A stretch of DNA of 64,000 bases from Lysobacter gummosus (GCF_001442805.1 NZ_CP011131.1:4960001-5024000), one strand, 5' to 3'. Shown: positions 25,981 to 35,946, counted from the first letter of the stretch. Translations and numbers: made by a program. Notes: generated by a model not told the origin, from the letters alone.

Positions 25981-26376
25981 GTGTGCGATTCGAGCATGTG
26001 GATGAAGTGAGCGAAATGCCATGTGGCACCGCGCCCTGCCGCCATCATCTCAGAGCCGCGGGCTTAATGCGGGAATAGGCCTATCGCACGCGCAAACAAC
26101 CTCTCACCTTGCCATGCCGGCCCGCATCGCAACGGCTTCGGACACCCTCGCCCGGCGCCGAAGCCGTGCGCCCGATCCGGGTTTTCGCAGAAAAATACCC
26201 GGCGAAAATCGCCCTGCACAAAGCGTGACGCGACTCAATCCGGCGCCTAGGGGGGCCTGACTAATCTCGCGGCCGGATCGGGATGCGAACCATCCGCTCC
26301 GATCCGACCCCGCGCCGCCCGCGCAACCCACGCGGAGTCGCGCACCGCCTCATGCCCTCCACTTCAGGACTTCCGC
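25981..26376. other. Divergent intergenic region
   Basis: 396 bp between the YcxB-like gene and the subtilase gene. No gene, repeat or clear promoter boxes are recognised. Confidence 0.4.
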
Positions 26377-27903
26377 ATGCGCTCTGACTCCCACTCCGCA
26401 CCCGCCACTTCGCGTCTGTTCCGTTGCCTGCTGCCCTGCATCGCGTTGGCGGCGATGCCCGCCATGACCGCGATGGCCGCGACACCGCCGGCCACGTCCG
26501 CCGCACCGCAGTCGATCGCGCACAAGCCGGGCAAGACCGTGCTCGGCCGCTACGACTCGCGTGAATTCATCGAGGTCAAATTCGCCCAGGAAAGCCAGGT
26601 GCACTTACAAAAAAGCGGACGCCTGGCTTCGGCCAAGTTCGGCCCGCTGCTGGCACTGGACAGCCTGACCGCCGGCACCGGGCCGATCGCTGCGGTGGAG
26701 CCCTTGTTCCGCGCCGATGCGGCCACCTTGTCGGCGCTGTCGCGCAACGCGCAGAAGGACACCGCGCAGGCGCAGCCCGATCTGAGCCAGTGGTACCGCA
26801 TGCGCGTGCGCCCGGGCCAGGACATCGCCCGCGCGATCGACGAACTCAACGCCATGGGCATCGTCGAGGTCGCCTATCCGGCGCCGCTGCCGGTGCGCGC
26901 GCCCGCGTCGCCGGCGTATCACGACTATCAGTACTACAAGCTGCCCGCGGCCAACAGCGGCATCGACATCGAATACGCCCGCACCGTCGCCGGCGGCAAC
27001 GGCGTCGGGGTGCGCGTGCTCGACATCGAGTACAGCTGGAACACCAATCACGAAGACCTGTCGAAGCTGCGCGCGGCCGGCGCGGCGATCAACAACGGCA
27101 CGCCGAGCGATCCGTTCTCCGACAACAATCACGGCACCGCGGTGATGGGGCAATTGATCGCCGACGACAACGGCATCGGCGTCACCGGATTGGTCACCGG
27201 CGCCACCGCGCACTTCACCAATGCCATGAACACCCAGCGCGGCTACGACCCGGCCAACGCCGTGCTGACCGCCGCCAACGCGTTGCGCGCCGGCGATGTG
27301 ATCCTGATCGAACAGCAGACCGGCGGCCCGAGCAATTGCAACGGCTACGTGCCGGTGGAATGGGTGCCGTCGATCTACGACGCCATTGTCGTGGCGGTCA
27401 ACAAAGGCATCCACGTCGTCCAGGCCGGCGGCAACGGCAATCAGAACCTCGACAACACCGCCTGCTTCGGCGCGCCGTTCCCGCGCGGACGCGCGGATTC
27501 CGGCGCGATCATCGTCGGCGCCGGCGGCCCGCGTTCGACCACCTGGTGCAGCGACAGTGTCGCCGAACGCGCCAAGCAACCGTTCTCCACCTACGGCAAC
27601 CGCGTGAACGTGCAGGCCTGGGGCCGCTGCGTCACTACCAGCGGCTACGGCAACCTCTACAACGGCGGCGCCAACGCGTTCTACACCAAGACCTTCTCCG
27701 GCACGTCCAGCGCTTCGCCCATCGTCGCCTCGGCGGTGGTGGCCTTGTCGGGCATCGCCAGGCAACGCGGCATCACGCTGACGCCGCGGCAGATGCGCGA
27801 TCTGCTGGTCAATACGGGGACGCCGCAGACCGGCACCGGCGGCAAGATCGGGCCGTTGCCGAATCTGCGCGCGGCGATCGCGCAGCTCAACGCGGGGTTG
27901 TAA
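26377..27903 (+). CDS. Secreted S8 family serine protease (subtilase)
   Basis: 508 residues. The signal peptide ends near AAMPAMTAMA-ATPP (about 34), and a propeptide runs to about 180. The catalytic domain has Asp216 in VRVLDIEYSWN, His252 in DNNHGTAVMG and Ser444 in FSGTSSASP, with the oxyanion region AGGNGNQN. The block after the catalytic Asp (IEYSW) departs from the common D-[ST]-G pattern. Four cysteines in the catalytic domain may form disulfides. It is a probable extracellular protease. It ends without an extra C-terminal domain and is followed by a 10-bp stem-loop. Confidence 0.94.
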   Translation: MRSDSHSAPATSRLFRCLLPCIALAAMPAMTAMAATPPATSAAPQSIAHKPGKTVLGRYDSREFIEVKFAQESQVHLQKSGRLASAKFGPLLALDSLTAGTGPIAAVEPLFRADAATLSALSRNAQKDTAQAQPDLSQWYRMRVRPGQDIARAIDELNAMGIVEVAYPAPLPVRAPASPAYHDYQYYKLPAANSGIDIEYARTVAGGNGVGVRVLDIEYSWNTNHEDLSKLRAAGAAINNGTPSDPFSDNNHGTAVMGQLIADDNGIGVTGLVTGATAHFTNAMNTQRGYDPANAVLTAANALRAGDVILIEQQTGGPSNCNGYVPVEWVPSIYDAIVVAVNKGIHVVQAGGNGNQNLDNTACFGAPFPRGRADSGAIIVGAGGPRSTTWCSDSVAERAKQPFSTYGNRVNVQAWGRCVTTSGYGNLYNGGANAFYTKTFSGTSSASPIVASAVVALSGIARQRGITLTPRQMRDLLVNTGTPQTGTGGKIGPLPNLRAAIAQLNAGL

Positions 27904-27923
27904 GCACGCACGATCGAACGGCG

Positions 27924-27960
27924 GAGGCAGAGCTGCGCTGTTGACGGCGCGCTCTGCCTC
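27924..27960. terminator. Stem-loop between convergent genes
   Basis: GAGGCAGAGC (27924-27933) pairs exactly with GCTCTGCCTC (27951-27960). There is no T-run on either side, so it may be a weak terminator or an RNA-stabilising hairpin. Confidence 0.5.
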
Positions 27961-27972
27961 GGCCCGGGCGGT

Positions 27973-28398
27973 TCAACCCCAGAACACCCACCAGGGCTTT
28001 TGCTCCTGCCGCGGCGCCGCATACGGGCACAGCACCGCCCACGGTCCGCCGCTTTGCGACAGGAACAGGCGATGCGAGAACACGCGGCCGTCGGCGGTGC
28101 GCACTTCTTCGGTGACTACGTAGAAGCAATCGGCGTAATGCTCAGTGGCGGTGACGCGGGTGGTGACGCCGGCCAGATCCGGCGGCCCGGCCTGGCGCCA
28201 CTTCGCTTCCAGCGTCGTGGCGAGTTGAGCGATCGCCTCGGCGGTAACCGCGCCGGGGCGCTTGTCGAGATGTTGCAGCACCAATTGCGCTTCAAGTCCG
28301 AAATCGCGGTACGTGGCCGCCAAATCCATGTCGTGGGCGCGATAAGCGCTTTGCAATGCGTGCAGCGCTTTTTGCGCGGTAGACAGGTCCGTATCCAT
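27973..28398 (-). CDS. Hypothetical cytosolic protein
   Basis: Not recognised. 141 residues from the ATG at 28398 (MDTDLSTAQKALHALQSAYR), chosen for the GGAG six bases upstream; in-frame ATGs at 28404 and 28410 are alternatives. The first half is helical. The second half (TRVTATEHYADCFYVVTEEV, GRVFSHRLFLSQSGGPWAVL) reads as beta-strands, overall compatible with a small alpha+beta (NTF2-like) fold, though I cannot claim membership. The tail is aromatic (KPWWVFWG). It is a single gene, convergent with the subtilase. Confidence 0.7.
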   Translation of the reverse strand: MDTDLSTAQKALHALQSAYRAHDMDLAATYRDFGLEAQLVLQHLDKRPGAVTAEAIAQLATTLEAKWRQAGPPDLAGVTTRVTATEHYADCFYVVTEEVRTADGRVFSHRLFLSQSGGPWAVLCPYAAPRQEQKPWWVFWG

Positions 28399-28888
28399 AG
28401 GCATCTCCATGAGTTTCAAGCCGGCCGGATCGACAGGCTCGAACTCAATGCCGCCATGCCCGAAGCCTGATGCGCTGCGACGGCCCACCGCGCGATACGC
28501 GGGGCCTTGCAGACCGGGGTCCACAATGCACCCTTCGGTCGGGTAATGCATCTTTGGGGCGATGCCCACCGTTCGGCGGGTGACCTGCGCGGCGGCGCGA
28601 TGTGCCTGCGTGCGATTCATTTGCGCCGATTCAGGCAGCGATACGGAAGCGATCGGCGCCGATCGTGTGTTGCCCGTTCGCTCGGCAGCGCGCCGCCGGC
28701 AAAAGCGATCGCGGCGAAATCTGCCTGTGAACCAGGACATTGCCGCTTCGCAGCGCGGATCGTCCCGCCTCGGGAACCACGCGATTTTCGCCGGGTACCG
28801 CCGCCCACCCGCAGCGTTCCATTTCCTCCGCTTCCGAAGCCCCGCCGCCGCGCTCTATCCTCGCCTTCCACCCCCAGCCGAGATACTC
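28399..28888. other. Intergenic region, no gene seen
   Basis: 490 bp between divergent genes. Open frames cross it on both strands but none has protein-like composition or a ribosome-binding site. No repeat is recognised. Confidence 0.45.
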
Positions 28889-29848
28889 ATGACCCGCACC
28901 CCGCTTTTCCTGACGATGGCCGCCGCGCTGACCGGCGCCTTGCTTGCCGGGTGTTCGCAGCAACCGGCGCCGCCCGCCGCCACCGCACCGGCGGCCACCG
29001 CGCCGGCCGCCGAGGCCGCGCCCAAGCCGGCCGAAAACGCCGACGTGTTCCGCTTCAAGATCGGCGCCCTCGATGCGGCCGCGTTGAAGGACGGCGACAT
29101 CGACGCCCCCAACGACGGCACGACCTTCGCCATCGGCCAGCCCAAGGCCGACGTGGACGCCCTGCTGACCGCAGCCGGCCAGCCCACCGACATGCTGCAC
29201 CTGAGCATCCAGCCGCTGCTGGTGCGCGCCGGCGAACGCGTGCTGCTGTTCGACACCGGCGCCGCCGACGCCTCGTTCGCGCGCGCCGGTCGCCTGCCCG
29301 CCTCGCTGCGCGCGGCCGGCGTCGAGCCCGCCCAGGTCACCGACGTCTTCATCACCCACCATCACGCCGATCACGTCGGCGGCCTGCTGACCCGCGACGG
29401 CACCCTCGCCTTCCCCAACGCCGCCGTGCATCTGTCCGCGCCGGAATGGAACGGCATCAAGGCCAACAAGGACGAAACCAAACTCGCCGCGGCGATCGGC
29501 CCGAAAGTGCAGCCCTTCGAACCCGGCGCGCAGATCGTCCCCGGCGTGGTCACCGCCGTCGCCGACGCCGGCCACACCCCGGGCCACAGCGCGTATGAAA
29601 TCGGCACCGGCGACGATCGCCTGCTCTACATCGGCGACACCGCGCATCACCACGTGATTTCGGTGGAGCGTCCGGAATGGACGGTGCAGTACGACGAAAA
29701 CGCGCCGGAGGCGCAGAAGCAGCGCCGCGCTCTGCTGCAGCGCGCGGCCGACGGGAAAATGCGCGTGTACGCGGTGCACTTCCCGTTCCCGGGGCTGGGA
29801 CGTGTCGAGGCTAAGGGCGACAGCTTCGTCTGGGTGGCTGAGCGCTAA
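28889..29848 (+). CDS. Metallo-beta-lactamase-fold hydrolase, lipoprotein
   Basis: 319 residues. Lipoprotein signal with lipobox LAGC (Cys22), then an Ala/Pro linker. The MBL-fold zinc motif HHHADHVGG, the AGHTPGHS histidine and YIGDTAHHH are all present. It resembles the AHL-lactonase/aryl-hydrolase type of periplasmic MBL proteins in Xanthomonadaceae (fold KLLVRAGERVLLFDTGAAD-like, with a long region between motifs). A true antibiotic beta-lactamase role is unlikely to judge by the motif set; a lactone or ester substrate is possible. It is a single transcription unit. Confidence 0.9.
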   Translation: MTRTPLFLTMAAALTGALLAGCSQQPAPPAATAPAATAPAAEAAPKPAENADVFRFKIGALDAAALKDGDIDAPNDGTTFAIGQPKADVDALLTAAGQPTDMLHLSIQPLLVRAGERVLLFDTGAADASFARAGRLPASLRAAGVEPAQVTDVFITHHHADHVGGLLTRDGTLAFPNAAVHLSAPEWNGIKANKDETKLAAAIGPKVQPFEPGAQIVPGVVTAVADAGHTPGHSAYEIGTGDDRLLYIGDTAHHHVISVERPEWTVQYDENAPEAQKQRRALLQRAADGKMRVYAVHFPFPGLGRVEAKGDSFVWVAER

Positions 29849-30021
29849 GACGGCAAGGCTCTGGTTCGAGCCGGCGCTCTTCGTGCGGGAAGGCGAAGAG
29901 CGCTTGTTCGTCGGAGGTTACACGGTGCGGTTGGCGCGAACGCGACCTCGCCAACCTGCCGTCCCGACGACACGTCTGCCGGCGCTGCCGGCATCATCGA
30001 TTCGTAGCGGACCGCGTCCGC

Positions 30022-30798
30022 TTACGGCAGCACCAATACTTCGCTCCAATCGGCCGGGGTCTGGCTGCGCAGCGCTGCCGGCAGGCCGGGGAACGCATCG
30101 ACGAACGCGGTGCGCTTGAGTTCGTCGATCGAAATCACCTTGCACACCGGCGCCAGATCGTTCTCGCACCAGTACGCGCCGGCGACGCCGGCCTGCGGCA
30201 CGTACACCGCCTTCCAGGTTTGCGTGGGCACCACCACCTTGCCGCTGGCGATGGTGGTGCTCATGTTCTCGAAATCCGGGCCGGTCACCACATAGGCATC
30301 GTCGTAACTGCTGGCGACGATGCGCACCGTGTTCTCGATCCGCGCCCAGATCCCGCGATTCAACTTGCCGGTCTGCGGCACGATGTTGCCGACCGAGAAG
30401 GTTTCCTTCTGCGCCGTCGTGGTCGAAGCGTCCCCGGCCGGCATCATGTGGCCGCGGTCGTAGCCGCTGTTGGTGTAGCTGGCGTGGGTGGTGGCCAGAC
30501 CCGGCTCGCTGAAGAAGTTGGAATCGATGCGGGTGATCGAATCAGCGCCCGCGACCTTCGCCTTGGTCAGATGCTCGGCGGACCACAGGCTGCCGCCGGT
30601 GATCTTCGAGGCGTACAGGTTGTATTCCTTGTAGCAGACCGAAATGGCCCCCTGGGTCAACTCGGTATTGCTGAGCACCGGCTTCTTGCCGCCCTGGTAC
30701 TGCTCGTCATGCGTCGTCGTACAGGTGGCCGCGCCGGCCGAACCGACTGCGCCGCACAGACCCAGCATCGCGACTAGTGCCAACGTATTGCGTGCCAT
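30022..30798 (-). CDS. Secreted DNA/RNA non-specific endonuclease
   Basis: 258 residues. Signal peptide to about residue 24 (GSAGAA-TCTT). The beta-beta-alpha-metal nuclease motif DRGHMMPAGD (residues 114-123, His117 as general base) is followed by NIVPQTGKLNRGIWARIE, containing the metal-ligand asparagine. This is the arrangement of Serratia-type nucleases (NUC family). It degrades extracellular nucleic acids for nutrition or invasion of competitors. It is a single gene; no inhibitor gene is seen next to it. Confidence 0.94.
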   Translation of the reverse strand: MARNTLALVAMLGLCGAVGSAGAATCTTTHDEQYQGGKKPVLSNTELTQGAISVCYKEYNLYASKITGGSLWSAEHLTKAKVAGADSITRIDSNFFSEPGLATTHASYTNSGYDRGHMMPAGDASTTTAQKETFSVGNIVPQTGKLNRGIWARIENTVRIVASSYDDAYVVTGPDFENMSTTIASGKVVVPTQTWKAVYVPQAGVAGAYWCENDLAPVCKVISIDELKRTAFVDAFPGLPAALRSQTPADWSEVLVLP

Positions 30799-30984
30799 GA
30801 CGACTCCAGATCAACCGACTAGGCCTGGAAGCGTCGCTAATGTTTTGTGCACGCGGATGACGTATTTGTTGCTTATAAACTACGGCAAGCCAGACTCGCA
30901 CGCACGGAACGCGCCGACATTACGGTCAAAACGGCGGTCGGAAGCGTCAGATCGGATAGCAAGGCCACGACACCAAAACAGCGT

Positions 30985-31377
30985 TCAAGGCTTGGACTTT
31001 AGAAAAACATTATCCCAGGCGACCCGCTCGCCTTGCAGGTCCTCACGGCGTGCGAATCCCACTTTGCCGTCGTGGCGCAGAGTACGCGCCTGGCTTAGAT
31101 AGTTGGTGAATTCGCCGTCTTCGCCCAACGATGTGAATTCGACGACATCGCCGACCAGCCGCCAGCGGCCGTGCGCACTGCCGAAAACGCCCATGCAACT
31201 GTCCCAAGAACCTGCATAACTGCCATCGGCCTTCAGATCCAGGCTTACAGCTTTGCCAAGGCCGTTACCCGAATAGTACGAGCCGACGACATCCTGTTTT
31301 GCGACTGGAGCGTTCGGGAACGATGCGCAGGCGGTCAACGCCAGCAGCGCGCACGACAGGATCAATCGAGTCCCCAT
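30985..31377 (-). CDS. Small lipoprotein, unknown
   Basis: 130 residues from the ATG at 31377, with AAAGGA upstream. Lipobox LTAC (MGTRLILSCALLALTACASF). The mature part (VGSYYSGNGLGKAVSLDLKA, DGSYAGSWDSCMGVFGSAHG, GRWRLVGDVVEF) resembles a small beta-barrel/META-like or lipocalin-like fold. I cannot assign a family. It is predicted to sit at the outer membrane. Confidence 0.75.
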   Translation of the reverse strand: MGTRLILSCALLALTACASFPNAPVAKQDVVGSYYSGNGLGKAVSLDLKADGSYAGSWDSCMGVFGSAHGRWRLVGDVVEFTSLGEDGEFTNYLSQARTLRHDGKVGFARREDLQGERVAWDNVFLKSKP

Positions 31378-31578
31378 AACATTCCTTTGCCGATCTGAAA
31401 CGGAGGGAATTTCTTGAACTCTGCACGACCAAAATGAAGCCTCAAGCAGCGCCGTCGCTACTGCCGCCGCTACGGCCATCGGCGCCTGGCGGATACGAAT
31501 ATCGGCTTTTTAGATATCCAAGATCAAGTATTACTGTGGTGTTCCCCCGCCAAAGCGCGGCCAGCAAGGAACGCCGTC

Positions 31579-32019
31579 ATGCCTCATCCAAATCCGGCAA
31601 CATCTTCCATCGGTTTACTACTGCATCTGCTGCAATCTCCCCCCGAAAAACCGGAGCCAACCGCGCACCTCTCGCGCCTCGATCCGGCAGCGCTCGACTA
31701 CCTCCGCACCAAAGCCTCCGACCTCCATCACCGCGCCGTCGGCGAAGCGCGTGACTTGCTCGATATCGCATTGGAGTCGTTGGAATTCCACATCTCTCCA
31801 ACACACCAACGCCGTTTGCTTGAGCGAGCGGACGAAGAGTTGGCGGCGGCCCAGCGCTGGGGCGAATTGGCGGCCAATGCGCGGTTCTGCTTGGAGCGAC
31901 CGGAGTTAGCGCGGCAGTTGGTGGGAGAGGCGCAATTGGAAGGCGCTGACCCGATGAGCGACGCATCAGGCAATGGTACGAAGGCACGCGCGCGTGTGCG
32001 GGTGCATTCGGCCAGGTAA
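31579..32019 (+). CDS. Hypothetical helical protein
   Basis: 146 residues, mostly alpha-helical and charged (HRAVGEARDLLDIALESLEF, RRLLERADEELAAAQRWGEL). AAGGAA lies about nine bases before the ATG. Not recognised. Convergent with rodA. The codon use (CTCGCGCCTC, GAGTTAGCGCGG) is slightly less GC3-biased than in the flanking core genes. Confidence 0.6.
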   Translation: MPHPNPATSSIGLLLHLLQSPPEKPEPTAHLSRLDPAALDYLRTKASDLHHRAVGEARDLLDIALESLEFHISPTHQRRLLERADEELAAAQRWGELAANARFCLERPELARQLVGEAQLEGADPMSDASGNGTKARARVRVHSAR

Positions 32020-32094
32020 ACGGCAAGGATTCGCGGTCGCGGCTTGTGCTGCTTCCTGCCGGCTGCTTCGGAAGTTACGGCGCGAGTTGCCCGC

Positions 32095-33210
32095 TCAACG
32101 CCCACCATGCACAGGTTTGTGCGCCCGCACGGCCATGACAACACCCAGGCCGGCCAGCAGCGAGACGGCGGAGGTGCCGCCGTAGCTCAGTAGCGGCATC
32201 GGCACGCCCACCACCGGCAACAACCCGGAAATCATCCCGCCGTTGACGATCACGTACACGAAGAACGCCAGCCCCAACGCGCCGGCAATCAACCGCGAGT
32301 AGCCGTCGCGCGCATCGGCGGCGATCCACAAGCACCGCCCGACCACGAACAGGTACAGCGCCAGCACGGTGATCACCCCGACCCATCCGAACTCTTCGCT
32401 CAGCACGGCGAAGATGAAGTCGGTGGTGTGTTCGGGCAGGTAGTTCAGATGCGACTGCGAGCCTTGCAGCCAGCCTTTGCCGGTCATGCCGCCGGCGCCG
32501 ATGGCGATCTTGGACTGGATGATGTTCCAGCCGGTGCCCAGCGGGTCGGTCTCGGGGTTGAGGAAGGTCAGGATTCGGTCTTTCTGGTACGGGCGCAGCA
32601 GCCAGAACCAGGCGACCGGGGCGATCGCGGCGACGCCGCTGAAGGCGGCCACGAACCACCACCACGACAGGCCGGCCAGGTACAAAGCGAACGCGCCGCT
32701 GATGCCGACCAGCATCGCGGTGCCGAAGTCGGGCTGCAGCAGGATCAGGATGGTCGGCACGCCGATCAACACGGCGGCGACGATGACGTTGAAGAATTTC
32801 GGCGGCAACGGTTGGCGGTTGAGGTACCAGGCCACCATCATCGGTAGACTCAGTTTCAGCAGCTCGGCGGGCTGGAAGTAGAAGACTTTCAGGTCGATCC
32901 AGTGGCGGCCGTGCTTGCCGGTGCCGACCACCAGCACCAGCAGCAGCGGCACCATCGATACGGCGTAGATCACCGGGGTCCAGTTGCGCAGTTGCGGCAT
33001 CGACATGCGCGACAAGCCCCACATAGCAGCCAGGCCGATAGCGAAGCGTGAGCCCTGCGCGAACACCATGCGGGTGGAATGTTCGCCGGCGCTGTACAGC
33101 ACCGCCAGTCCGATCACCATCAGCGCCAGCAAAGCGCCGAGCATCAGCAGGTCGAGCGTGCGGGTGAAGCGCAGGCTCATGTCCCACAGGTAGCGCAGGA
33201 TCACTCTCAT
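32095..33210 (-). CDS. rodA: Peptidoglycan glycosyltransferase RodA (SEDS)
   Basis: Integral membrane SEDS glycosyltransferase that polymerises lipid II during elongation together with PBP2. 371 residues, about ten membrane helices. Family motifs: KHGRHWIDL, FQPAELLKLSLP, LQPDFGTAML, GWNIIQSKIAIGAGG, LPEHTTDFIFAVLSEEFGW and GVPMPLLSYGGTS. The start at 33210 overlaps the mrdA stop (ATGA). It is the last gene of mreB-mreC-mreD-mrdA-rodA. Confidence 0.98.
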   Translation of the reverse strand: MRVILRYLWDMSLRFTRTLDLLMLGALLALMVIGLAVLYSAGEHSTRMVFAQGSRFAIGLAAMWGLSRMSMPQLRNWTPVIYAVSMVPLLLVLVVGTGKHGRHWIDLKVFYFQPAELLKLSLPMMVAWYLNRQPLPPKFFNVIVAAVLIGVPTILILLQPDFGTAMLVGISGAFALYLAGLSWWWFVAAFSGVAAIAPVAWFWLLRPYQKDRILTFLNPETDPLGTGWNIIQSKIAIGAGGMTGKGWLQGSQSHLNYLPEHTTDFIFAVLSEEFGWVGVITVLALYLFVVGRCLWIAADARDGYSRLIAGALGLAFFVYVIVNGGMISGLLPVVGVPMPLLSYGGTSAVSLLAGLGVVMAVRAHKPVHGGR

Positions 33211-35459
33211 CGCTGCGGCCCGGTGCTCGGCGGCGCCACGGCGTCGTCTTCGGGGTCCACGTCGGGTTCGATCAGCGCGTCGTCGCTGCGCACCGGCGCT
33301 TCGCTCGCCGGTTCTTCCGGCAATGCCGAACCCGGCGGCAGGTGGGGACGCAGCATTTCCGGGCGCTGCAGAATCTGCGGTGTGTGCCCCGGCTGCGCGG
33401 CGACGCGCGCGTTGGCCACGGCCACCGCCGCGGCCCAGGCGCCGTTGACCGGCACCGGCACTAGCTTGGGTTCTTCGCCGGCCACGGTGCTGCCGGCGGC
33501 GGCGGTCGCGCCCGCGGCCGGCGTGCCCGCGGGATGCGCGGCGCCGGCGAGCGGCGCCACCGGCGGCGCGCCTTTGTCCTTGGCCGGATCGGGCTCGGGC
33601 ATCTTGCCGAGCAGCCAGGCGTCGAAGATCTTGCGCGCGATCGGTGCGGCGGTGCTGCCGCCGTAGCCGCCGTGCTCGACCACCACCGCCACCGCGATGG
33701 TCGGGTTGTCGGCCGGCGCGTAGCCGACGAACAAGGCCTGATGGCGCAGGTGGAACGGCAGCGAATGCGGATTCATGCTGACGTTGCCCTTGCGGCTGAC
33801 CTTCTGCGCGGTGCCGGTCTTGCCGGCCATGCGATAGGGCGCGCCGCGCGCCATCATCTGCGCGGTGCCGCGCGAGCCGTGGATGGTGCCTTCCATGCCT
33901 TCGTGCACGGCCTGCAGATGCGCGGGGTTGTCGGTGATCCGGCTCGCCGGCTGCAGCACCTTGGGCACCCACGGCGATTCGTAGCCGGTGCGGATTTCGC
34001 GCACCAGATGCAATTGATGCAAGGTGCCGCCGTTGGCGATGGCGGCGGTGCCGCGCGCCAGCTGCAATGCGGTCACTACCCAATAACCCTGGCCGATGCC
34101 GGCGATCACGGTCTCGCCCGGGTACCAGCCTTCTTTCTTGTTGCGCTTGGCCTTCCACGCCGGCGACGGCAGGATGCCGATGTTTTCGCCGAGCAGGTCG
34201 ATGCCGGTCTTCTGCCCGAAGCCGTAGCGGGTCATGTACTGATCGACGCGGTCGATGCCCATGTCCAGCGCGAGCTTGTAGTAGTAGGTGTTGACCGACT
34301 GGGCGATGGATTCGCGCAGGTCCACCCAGCCGTGGCCGCCGCCGTGCGAGTCGCGATAGCCGCGCTTCTGTCCGGGGATGTGGAATTCGCCCGTGGACAG
34401 GATGCGGTCTTCGGGCCGGCGGAATCCGCTGTCGAGCCCGGCCAGGGCCATGAACGGCTTCATCGTCGAACCCGGCGGGCCGCCGCCGAGCACGTTGCGG
34501 TTGAACTGCGGGCGCGAGGGATCGTCGTTGAGCGTCTTGTAGTCGACGTTGGAAATGCCGTTGACGAACAGATTGCTGTCGTAGCTGGGCAGGCTGACCA
34601 TGCCCAGCACTTCGCCGGTGCGCGGGTCCACCGCCACCGCCGAGCCGTCCATGTCGCCGAAGGCGGTGACCATGGCGCGCTGCAGATCGAGGTCGATGCT
34701 CAGGCGCAGGTCGGCCCCGGGCTTGGCCGGGACGTGGCCGACCTGGCGGATCGGGCGGCCGTCCACGTTGGTTTCGATCTGCTCGTAACCGATCTGGCCG
34801 CGCAGCTGTTCTTCGTAGGAGCGCTCCAGACCGGTCTTGCCGGTGTGGGTGAGCACGCCGTTGCGGCCCATCGTCTCCTGGTCCTTGGTATCGATGCGGC
34901 CGACGTAGCCCAGCACGTGCGCGAACAACTCGCCGTAGGGATAGCGGCGGTTGAGGTAGGAGACCAGCTCGACGCCGGGGAAGCGCCAGCGATCGACCGC
35001 GAAGGCGGCGACTTCGGCGTCGCTGACGCGCAGCTTCAGCACGATCGGCTTGAAGCCGCGAGTGGCTTTGCGCTCACCTTCGAAACGGGCGATGTCTTCC
35101 GGCGTCAGCGCGACGACCTTGGCCAGCTGCGGCAGCCACTTCTCGCTGTCGCCTGCTTCGCTGGGCGTGACCTCGATGCGGAAGGCCGGCACGTTGTCGG
35201 CCAGGATGCGGCCCTGGCGGTCGTAGATCAGGCCGCGTCCGGGCACGACCGGGCGCAGCTTGACCCGGTTGGCTTCCGAGCGCATCGCGTAGTCGTCGTG
35301 TTGCCACACCTGCAGGCGGAAGTACCAGAAGCCCAGGCCCAGCACGCCGGCCAGCACGCAGGCGAAGGCGATGGCCGCGCGTATGCGGAATTGCTCGGCT
35401 TCGCCCGCGGTGTTCTTCAACACCCGTTTGCTTTGCAGCAGTTTGCGGCGCGGGCCCAT
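33207..35459 (-). CDS. mrdA: Penicillin-binding protein 2 (elongation transpeptidase)
   Basis: Monofunctional DD-transpeptidase of the rod complex, partner of RodA. 750 residues from the ATG at 35459, just after the mreD stop. N-terminal membrane helix (about 35-55), pedestal domain with RGLIYDRQGRILADN, transpeptidase motifs STMK (PGSTMKPF), SVN (IAQSVNTYYY) and KTGT (AGKTGTAQK). The last 110 residues or so form an Ala/Pro-rich extension (VAPLAGAAHPAGTPAAGATA and an acidic end) beyond the usual end of the family. It overlaps rodA by 4 bp. Confidence 0.97.
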   Translation of the reverse strand: MGPRRKLLQSKRVLKNTAGEAEQFRIRAAIAFACVLAGVLGLGFWYFRLQVWQHDDYAMRSEANRVKLRPVVPGRGLIYDRQGRILADNVPAFRIEVTPSEAGDSEKWLPQLAKVVALTPEDIARFEGERKATRGFKPIVLKLRVSDAEVAAFAVDRWRFPGVELVSYLNRRYPYGELFAHVLGYVGRIDTKDQETMGRNGVLTHTGKTGLERSYEEQLRGQIGYEQIETNVDGRPIRQVGHVPAKPGADLRLSIDLDLQRAMVTAFGDMDGSAVAVDPRTGEVLGMVSLPSYDSNLFVNGISNVDYKTLNDDPSRPQFNRNVLGGGPPGSTMKPFMALAGLDSGFRRPEDRILSTGEFHIPGQKRGYRDSHGGGHGWVDLRESIAQSVNTYYYKLALDMGIDRVDQYMTRYGFGQKTGIDLLGENIGILPSPAWKAKRNKKEGWYPGETVIAGIGQGYWVVTALQLARGTAAIANGGTLHQLHLVREIRTGYESPWVPKVLQPASRITDNPAHLQAVHEGMEGTIHGSRGTAQMMARGAPYRMAGKTGTAQKVSRKGNVSMNPHSLPFHLRHQALFVGYAPADNPTIAVAVVVEHGGYGGSTAAPIARKIFDAWLLGKMPEPDPAKDKGAPPVAPLAGAAHPAGTPAAGATAAAGSTVAGEEPKLVPVPVNGAWAAAVAVANARVAAQPGHTPQILQRPEMLRPHLPPGSALPEEPASEAPVRSDDALIEPDVDPEDDAVAPPSTGPQR

Positions 35460-35460
35460 G

Positions 35461-35946
35461 TCAGCGCCTGCGCCAGCTGCCCAGACGCAGCGCATCGAGC
35501 AACAGGAAGATCACCGGCCACAAGGCCATGCCGGTCAGCGGCGACAGCCAGAACAGCGACGGCAGCGGCGGTTCGCGCAGCACCATGTGGATGGCGGCGG
35601 TGACGATGCGGTCGTTGAGCATCAGGCCACCCACCGCCAACGCCTGCTGCGACAGCGGGAAGAATCGCAGCCGCGCGCGGAAGCGCTGCAGGATGAAGGC
35701 CATCACCACCAGCCGCAGCGCTTGTTCGCCCAGCAAACCGTCGGAGACCAGATCGCCGGCCAGGCCGACGATGAAGGCGAAGCCCAGGCCGACCCGGTCC
35801 GGGTCTTCGATCACCCAATACGCCAGCACCAGCCCGAGCCAGTACGGCCGCAGCGCCAGCAGCAGTTGCGGCACCGGCAACAGGCTCAGGGCCAGCGCGG
35901 CGAGCAGACTGGCCGGCAGCACCCAATGGTGGCGGGCGCGGGTCAT
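35461..35946 (-). CDS. mreD: Rod-shape protein MreD
   Basis: 161 residues with five or so hydrophobic helices (LPASLLAALALSLLP, PYWLGLVLAYWVI, GFAFIVGLAGDLVSDGLLGE, MALWPVIFLLLDAL). The GLAGDLVSDGLLGEQALRLV block is typical of MreD. Inner-membrane component of the elongasome linking MreC to PBP2/RodA. It overlaps mreC by 4 bp and is followed at once by mrdA. Confidence 0.95.
   Translation of the reverse strand: MTRARHHWVLPASLLAALALSLLPVPQLLLALRPYWLGLVLAYWVIEDPDRVGLGFAFIVGLAGDLVSDGLLGEQALRLVVMAFILQRFRARLRFFPLSQQALAVGGLMLNDRIVTAAIHMVLREPPLPSLFWLSPLTGMALWPVIFLLLDALRLGSWRRR

Noticed and set aside
28889..29848. MBL-fold lipoprotein as an antibiotic beta-lactamase
   Set aside because: It has the general MBL zinc motif but no features specific to B1-B3 beta-lactamases that I can identify; a lactonase or other esterase role is as likely.
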